Part shown: positions 14,219 through 17,296 of the stretch, one piece after another | Layout of the letters: every line of letters starts with the position of its first letter | Position numbering within the stretch: the stretch's first letter is position 1 | Source of the DNA: a bacterium | GTDB taxonomy: Bacteria; Planctomycetota; B15-G4; JADJEK01 | Assembly (NCBI GenBank): GCA_030428825.1 | Contig: JAUIEL010000048.1 | Location: 1 to 17,296 of the forward strand | Length of the DNA stretch: 17,296 nucleotides | Direction of reading: 5' to 3' | Program-made: the position numbers and the translations under genes | The notes under the pieces: generated by a model | What the model was told of the DNA's origin: nothing | The model's database searches: none | Seen by the model: the letters and a program-made list of their open reading frames with translations, nothing else

Positions 14219-14865
14219 TCGGAGCCGATCACCGCCCCCGCCAGCACGTACCCGTCGGCGACGCGGACGCGACCGACGAGACGCGACAGGTCGACGTCGC
14301 TCGCCGGACCGAGCGTCCGGGCCGTGAACCTCCCCGTCGCGAGGTCGAGGTCGACCTCGACGTCCTCGAACCCGAGGAAGCGACGCGTCCCCGGGAACTG
14401 CGCCTTGTAGAGCGCCTCCTTCGCGCAGAAGAGGGCGCGCCCGAGCCGCGTCGGCTCCCCGTGCCGCGCGAGGCGGTCGCGTTCGGCCGGGAGCGCGATC
14501 CGGTCGAGCAGCGCCTCCTTCAGCGGCTCGTCCGGCTCGACGTCGAGGCCGAGCCCGGCGACCGCCCCGCCCGTCCGGGCCGCCGCGACCGCGCAGTAGC
14601 CGCGGGTGTGGGTGATGCTCCCGACCACGCCGTCCGGCCAGACCGGCTCGCGGCGCTCGCCCACGGGGAGCGCGACCGGCGCGACGCCGAGGAGGGCGAG
14701 CGCGTCCCGCGCGAGCGTCCGCCCGGCCCGGAACTCGCGCCGCCGCCTCTCGACCGCCGCCGCGACGCTCGCCTCCTCCTCCGGGTGGAGGCGCCCCTCG
14801 ACGAACGCCGGGTCGGCCTCGACGACGACGACGCCGGACGGGAAGAGGGCGGACGCGCGCGTCAA
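14215..14865 (-). CDS. 4'-phosphopantetheinyl transferase (Sfp/EntD type)
   Basis: A 216-residue Sfp/EntD-type enzyme, which moves phosphopantetheine from CoA to a serine of an acyl or peptidyl carrier protein. Visible motifs: GVVGSITHTRGY (79-90), GLDVEPDE (106-113, with Asp108 and Glu110 as Mg ligands) and LFCAKEALYKAQF (145-157, with the conserved Glu150 and Lys154). Length is typical. The start is a TTG at 14865 that overlaps the TGA stop of the SRPBCC gene (TTGA), with GAGGGGG 4 bases upstream, so translation is coupled. The stop TAG overlaps that of the convergent TusA-OsmC gene. No carrier protein, polyketide or peptide synthetase gene lies in the window, so its target is elsewhere. 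Confidence 0.9.
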   Translation of the reverse strand: MTRASALFPSGVVVVEADPAFVEGRLHPEEEASVAAAVERRRREFRAGRTLARDALALLGVAPVALPVGERREPVWPDGVVGSITHTRGYCAVAAARTGGAVAGLGLDVEPDEPLKEALLDRIALPAERDRLARHGEPTRLGRALFCAKEALYKAQFPGTRRFLGFEDVEVDLDLATGRFTARTLGPASDVDLSRLVGRVRVADGYVLAGAVIGSD

Positions 14866-15869
14866 CGATCCCCCTCGTCGGCCGCGGCGTCTCCCTCCAG
14901 CAGCCGCCGGAACGGCGCGGGGAGCTCGTCGACCCGGCGGTACTCGAGCGGTCGCGCCTCCTCCGCGCCGACCTCGCGGAGCGTCATGATCCGGCGGTCG
15001 CCCTCCCGCAACGTGGTCGTCACCTCGTACCGCGACGTCGCGCCGTCCGGACGGACGTTCGGCCAGTCCCAGATCAGCGTCCTCCCCTCCTGGTCGAGCC
15101 GGACCACGCCTTCGGTCACCGCGGCGTTCTCGTCGCAGCTCACGAACCGGACGACGTCCCCCCCCGGCTCGATCCAGCCGATCGTCGCGCCGTGCGGCTC
15201 GAGCGCGTCGAAGCCGATCCAGCTCCGCGCGACGACCGACCGCTCGCTCGGCCCGGCCGTGACGACGTCGAGCGCCCGGAACGTGCCGCGCGCCGTCTCC
15301 TCCTCGAAGACCCAGGTGCCGATCGAGGCGCGGAGCGCGTCCATCGTCTCGTCCGCGTCCGGCCGGTCGTCCGCGAAGTGCGCGCGGAGCTTCGCGTAGA
15401 CCGTCGGGTTCGCCCGATCGAAGAACGCGTACGCGCGGTCCGCCGCCGCGGTGTCGGCGAAGCCGAGCATCGTCCCGACCACGCGGGTCCGCCCGCCCGG
15501 CAGCGGCTCGAAGCGGGTGACGCCCCAGACGCCGGCCAGCCCGTCGGGGAACGCGGGCGCGTTCTCGGTCCGCGCGGCGAGCATCACCCCCGGCTCGTAG
15601 GCGAGGATCCGCTGGACGATGTTCTCCGGCGACCCGGGCGTCGCGTCCGGGTCGTAGCTCGTCTCGATCGTCCCGCCGACCCGCAGGTCGATCGCGACGA
15701 ACGGCGCGACCCACGACCGCATCCCCTCCTCGGTCGCGTACATCTCCCACACGCGCGTCGGCGCGGCGTCGACGATCACCTCGTGACGGAGGAGGCGCAC
15801 GTCGCCGGCCGGGGCGGCGGGAGAGAGGGCGAGCGGGACGGCGGCGGCGAGGGCGGGGAGGATCGGCAT
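14862..15869 (-). CDS. Exported SRPBCC-domain protein
   Basis: The 335-residue product starts with a signal peptide (MPILPALAAAVPLALSPAAPA, cleavage near residue 21). Residues 24-165 form an SRPBCC / AHSA1-like domain (VIVDAAPTRVWEMYATEEGM, RSWVAPFVAIDLRVGGTIE, RFEPLPGGRTRVV), a fold that binds hydrophobic ligands in a deep cavity. Residues 180-300 look like a second beta-barrel domain (GTWVFEEETARGTFRALD through TLREVG). ATG 15869 is chosen over the in-frame GTG at 15905 because it opens the signal peptide and has GGAG 6 bases upstream. A SRPBCC domain outside the cytoplasm is uncommon but not unknown. The gene heads a two-gene operon with the phosphopantetheinyl transferase. Ligand unknown. 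Confidence 0.85.
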   Translation of the reverse strand: MPILPALAAAVPLALSPAAPAGDVRLLRHEVIVDAAPTRVWEMYATEEGMRSWVAPFVAIDLRVGGTIETSYDPDATPGSPENIVQRILAYEPGVMLAARTENAPAFPDGLAGVWGVTRFEPLPGGRTRVVGTMLGFADTAAADRAYAFFDRANPTVYAKLRAHFADDRPDADETMDALRASIGTWVFEEETARGTFRALDVVTAGPSERSVVARSWIGFDALEPHGATIGWIEPGGDVVRFVSCDENAAVTEGVVRLDQEGRTLIWDWPNVRPDGATSRYEVTTTLREGDRRIMTLREVGAEEARPLEYRRVDELPAPFRRLLEGDAAADEGDR

Positions 15870-15893
15870 CGGGGACTCCGGACGGCGCGCTCC

Positions 15894-15922
15894 ATTCGAT
15901 GGCACCGCCGGAACCCCGTCAA
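15894..15922 (-). promoter_or_regulatory. Housekeeping-type promoter of the SRPBCC/PPTase operon
   Basis: On the minus strand TTGACG (15922-15917) and TCGAAT (15899-15894) are separated by exactly 17 bases, the best sigma-70-like promoter in the window. Transcription would begin near 15887 and include the GGAG before the ATG at 15869. Confidence 0.6.
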
Positions 15923-15993
15923 CCCGCGCCGCCGACGGTCCGCACGCACCGTCCCGGCGATCGTCCCGGGAGAGGACCCGGCCGATCGTCTGC

Positions 15994-15999
15994 TACCGT
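15994..15999 (+). promoter_or_regulatory. Extended -10 box of the SGNH/TPR gene
   Basis: TGCTACCGT (15991-15999) fits TGNTANNNT and ends 7 bases before the ATG at 16007. No Shine-Dalgarno lies between. Probably a leaderless message. Confidence 0.5.
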
Positions 16000-16006
16000 C
16001 TCCCGG

Positions 16007-17296
16007 ATGCCCGCCACGCTCCGCAAGCTCGGCCTCGGACTCCTCGTCGCCGCGACGTCCCTCGCCCTCCTCGAGGCGGGCGCGCGCGCCCTCGGCCTCG
16101 GCGACCGCTCGGCGCTCGTCCGCCTCGAGCCGGCGGGCGCGGCGGGGGACGACGGCGAGGTCCGCGTCCGCGCGCTCGGCATCTCGAAGGAGATCGACCA
16201 CGTCTCGGCGCCGTTCCCGCCGGAGCACCGGGAGGGCGCGTATCGCGTCGTCCTGATCGGCGAGTCGGCGGCGGCGGGGTTCCCGTTCCAGCCGGACTCG
16301 ACGCCCGCGCGGTGGCTCGAGCTCCGACTCGGCGCGCGCCGGCCCGACCTCGACCTGGAGATCGTCGACACCTCGATCCCCGGCCTGCAGAGCGACTTCT
16401 TCCCGCCGATCGCCCGACTCGCGTTCGACCCGCCCCCCGACCTGGTGGTCGTCTACGCGGGGAACAACGAGTTCCTCCTCTCGTTCCTCGCCGTCGAGCG
16501 CGCGCGCGGAGCGGCGGACCGGCTGGTCGAACGCCTGGCGCGGGCGTCGGCCGGCGTGCGCTGGCTCCGCGCCGCCCTCGCGCCGACGGGACGGGCGCTC
16601 GAGAACCCTCGCAACCCGCTGTCGACCGAGGTGTTCTACGACGAGCCGCTCGGCCCGCTCCGCCGGCGCGTCCTCGATCGGCTCGCGCGGAACCTCCGGA
16701 CCGTCGTCCGACTCGCTCACGACGCGGGGGCGGAGGTGCTGATCGCTCGCCCCGCGGCGGCGCTCCGGGGCGCGGTCCCGAAGAGTTCGGTCTTCGCGAC
16801 CGACGTGTCCCCGGCGGCGCGCGGACGGTTCTCCGACCTCTTGGAGGAAGCGCGAACGCTCTCGCGACGCGGCGAGTTCCGCGCCGCGGACGAGGCGCTC
16901 GAGGCGGCGGCGCGCATCGACGACGGGGTGGCGATCCTCCACTTCCGACGCGGGGAGCGGCTCGAGGAGGAGGGACGGCTCGACGAGGCGCGCGACGCGT
17001 ACCGCCGGGCGCTCGACCTCGACGAACGGCCGGTCCGGGTGAACGCCGCCGCCGCCGCCGTCCTCGAGCACGTCGCCGCGGCCGAGGGGGCCGCCTTCCT
17101 CGACGTCGACCGGGCGTTCGCGGACGCGTCCCCGCACGGCATCGTCGGCGAGGACCTGCTGGTCGACCACGTCCACCTGACGGTCGGCGGACAGCACCGC
17201 CTCGCCGGGCACCTGGTCGACGCCCTGCGCGAGCTCGGTCGGCCGGACGGCGGCGCGGCGTGGACGGACGACGACGTCTCGCTCGAGGACGGGGTC
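16007..17296 (+). CDS. Membrane-anchored SGNH hydrolase-like protein with TPRs (partial, runs off the edge)
   Basis: The frame stays open for 430 codons to the last base. An N-terminal hydrophobic segment (about 7-24) should anchor the protein to the membrane. The SGNH/GDSL landmarks are VVLIGESAAAGFP (Ser87, block I), VVVYAGNNEF (Asn154, block III) and VDHVHLTVGG (Asp387 and His390, block V). Between blocks III and V is a TPR-like pair of helices (about 278-345: RRGEFRAADEALEAAARID, EEGRLDEARDAYRRALDLDE). The likely reaction is hydrolysis or transfer of an ester, perhaps on a surface glycan, but the family is poorly characterised. ATG 16007 is supported by the -10 box just before it and by the position of the membrane helix. 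The C-terminus beyond block V is acidic and incomplete here. Confidence 0.85.
   Translation, partial: MPATLRKLGLGLLVAATSLALLEAGARALGLGDRSALVRLEPAGAAGDDGEVRVRALGISKEIDHVSAPFPPEHREGAYRVVLIGESAAAGFPFQPDSTPARWLELRLGARRPDLDLEIVDTSIPGLQSDFFPPIARLAFDPPPDLVVVYAGNNEFLLSFLAVERARGAADRLVERLARASAGVRWLRAALAPTGRALENPRNPLSTEVFYDEPLGPLRRRVLDRLARNLRTVVRLAHDAGAEVLIARPAAALRGAVPKSSVFATDVSPAARGRFSDLLEEARTLSRRGEFRAADEALEAAARIDDGVAILHFRRGERLEEEGRLDEARDAYRRALDLDERPVRVNAAAAAVLEHVAAAEGAAFLDVDRAFADASPHGIVGEDLLVDHVHLTVGGQHRLAGHLVDALRELGRPDGGAAWTDDDVSLEDGV

Noticed and set aside
9616..15399. A 1927-codon open frame on the plus strand
   Set aside because: It overlaps the dehydrogenase fusion and several other clear genes in other frames; composition is low-complexity Arg/Asp/Pro. 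A shadow frame.
15870..15905. A longer SRPBCC protein starting at GTG 15905
   Set aside because: It would place 12 polar residues before the signal peptide and start upstream of the promoter's -10 box.
1..17296. tRNA, rRNA, CRISPR arrays, insertion sequences, riboswitches
   Set aside because: No cloverleaf-like segment, regularly spaced repeats, transposase motifs or recognisable aptamer pattern were seen on reading both strands. Covariance-model searches could not be run.

Overview
This window is very GC-rich, with G or C in nearly every third codon position. It holds 14 protein-coding genes and no RNA genes, CRISPR arrays or insertion sequences that I can see. The gene content points to a free-living, envelope-rich bacterium, most likely a high-GC member of the Planctomycetota. 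The reasons are an ECF sigma factor translated just ahead of a membrane Ser/Thr kinase with TPRs, a ThuA/PQQ-dehydrogenase/PKD/cytochrome c giant lipoprotein, a secreted beta-helix protein with a glycine/leucine-rich tail, and an SGNH-hydrolase/TPR membrane protein. Acidobacteriota, Myxococcota or a related candidate phylum remain possible.

Layout. 1-322 has no gene I can support, but carries three copies of a short GC-rich repeat. 323-2150 (+) is a small lipoprotein followed closely by a GT1-type glycosyltransferase. 2107-3854 (-) is a GNAT acetyltransferase followed by a secreted TlpA-type thioredoxin, whose 3' end overlaps the glycosyltransferase gene. 3936-7308 (+) is the sigma factor/kinase pair, followed by the beta-helix protein (7374-8405), which has its own promoter. 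A strong palindromic terminator separates it from a convergent MerR/TipAS regulator (8464-9192, -). That regulator diverges from a sulfotransferase (9302-10072, +). 10111-13470 (-) is the 1119-residue PQQ-dehydrogenase fusion, divergent from a TusA-OsmC fusion (13580-14218, +). That gene shares its stop codon bases with a phosphopantetheinyl transferase (14215-14865, -), which is translationally coupled to an SRPBCC protein (14862-15869, -). The SGNH/TPR gene (from 16007, +) runs off the right edge.

How the parts work together. Six products look exported, lipid-modified or membrane-anchored, so the window is mainly about the envelope and signalling. The most coherent regulatory unit is the sigma/kinase pair. 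There is no anti-sigma gene, and the usual acidic core-binding segment of the sigma factor is replaced by a Thr-containing one, which suggests control by phosphorylation. The MerR/TipAS gene has a textbook MerR-type operator over its own promoter.

Most notable signals: the sigma factor has no ATG, GTG or TTG start and appears to use ATC behind a perfect Shine-Dalgarno; five genes have a TANNNT -10 box 6-8 nt before the ATG and no Shine-Dalgarno, suggesting leaderless mRNAs; the TipA-like operator; and the TusA-OsmC fusion. I did not find a clearly unprecedented multi-gene system.
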